This document shows, piece by piece, positions 63,904 through 64,000 of a stretch of 64,000 bases of DNA. A program made the position numbers and the translations under genes. Numbering within the stretch: the first letter of the stretch is position 1; every line of letters begins with the position of its first letter. Source of the stretch: CAVZBT01 sp963773605 (GTDB lineage: Bacteria; Acidobacteriota; UBA6911); NCBI GenBank assembly GCA_963773605.1, contig CAVZBT010000013.1, positions 310,001-374,000 on the forward strand, given 5' to 3'. The notes beneath the pieces were generated by a model. It worked only from the letters and a program-made list of their open reading frames with translations, was not told the DNA's origin and did no database searches.

Positions 63904-64000
63904 GTGTTCATCGAAATTGAAGACCTCAAACCGGAACCGCTGCACGTGCACCACTCGTACGCAGCCGGGGAACTCCCGTTTGAGTACCAGGATGCGGTGA
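63904..64000 (+). CDS. DUF177/YceD-like protein, 5' part cut by the window edge
   Basis: The frame starts at a GTG at 63904 and is open to the right edge, giving 32 residues: MFIEIEDLKPEPLHV then HHSYAAGELPFEYQDAV. This resembles the start of YceD (23S rRNA accumulation) proteins, whose gene usually sits directly before rpmF. A TTGACA promoter precedes it. Too short to be certain. Confidence 0.6.
   Translation, partial: MFIEIEDLKPEPLHVHHSYAAGELPFEYQDAV

Overview
The window is GC-rich bacterial chromosome, densely coded on both strands, and most likely from an uncultured member of the Acidobacteriota. The reasons are a fragment of an ADOP-type (acidobacterial duplicated orphan permease) gene near 48.3 kb, single-protein LarC, BCAM0308-like and TPR/YfgM-like genes, and GTG/TTG starts on core genes. 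The phylum is an inference, because no rRNA is present.

Layout. 1-10.1 kb holds the end of an unknown gene, a minus-strand unit argS plus two related secreted helical proteins, a plus-strand larC / tRNA-binding protein / tatD / polyprenyl synthase run, and a minus-strand class A penicillin-binding protein. 10.2-31.2 kb holds ssb, then a fused str-S10-spc-alpha superoperon read rightward: rpsL-rpsG-fusA-tuf-rpsJ-rplCDWB-rpsS-rplV-rpsC-rplP-rpmC-rpsQ-rplNXE-rpsNH-rplFR-rpsE-rpmD-rplO-secY-adk-infA-rpmJ-rpsMKD-rpoA-rplQ, followed by ribA. Its promoter is a near-consensus sigma-70 site at 10880-10908. Eleven of these genes carry about 32 small indels, concentrated in fusA and tuf; restoring the frames gives full-length conserved proteins, so sequence error is the best explanation.

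31-46.7 kb is housekeeping: a lipoprotein, recG, rsmD, an ECF sigma factor, coaD, an M23 peptidase, a beta-barrel protein, an NtrB/NtrC-type two-component pair, a lipid kinase, a degenerate AMP-binding protein, der, an HU/IHF protein, a MerR regulator, tRNA-Pro(GGG), surE and tRNA-Pro(CGG). 46.8-48.8 kb is an accessory scar: pieces of three tyrosine recombinases, a cluster of inverted TTATGCGGA motifs and an ADOP permease fragment, all beside the proline tRNA.

48.8-64 kb holds acyP-apt, a BCAM0308-like protein, a YbaK deacylase, a glycine-zipper protein, a GNAT acetyltransferase, an FKBP isomerase, rpiB, a membrane-anchored protein made of about 26 tandem 9-residue repeats, a PilX-like pilus protein, a TadZ/CpaE-like protein, a glyoxalase-fold protein, recQ, a VanZ-like protein, a bactofilin, a methyltransferase-like protein, a TPR protein and the start of a DUF177/YceD gene.

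The genes best worth following up are the nonapeptide-repeat protein at 53.7 kb, the recombinase scar with its motif array, and the paired secreted helical proteins behind argS.
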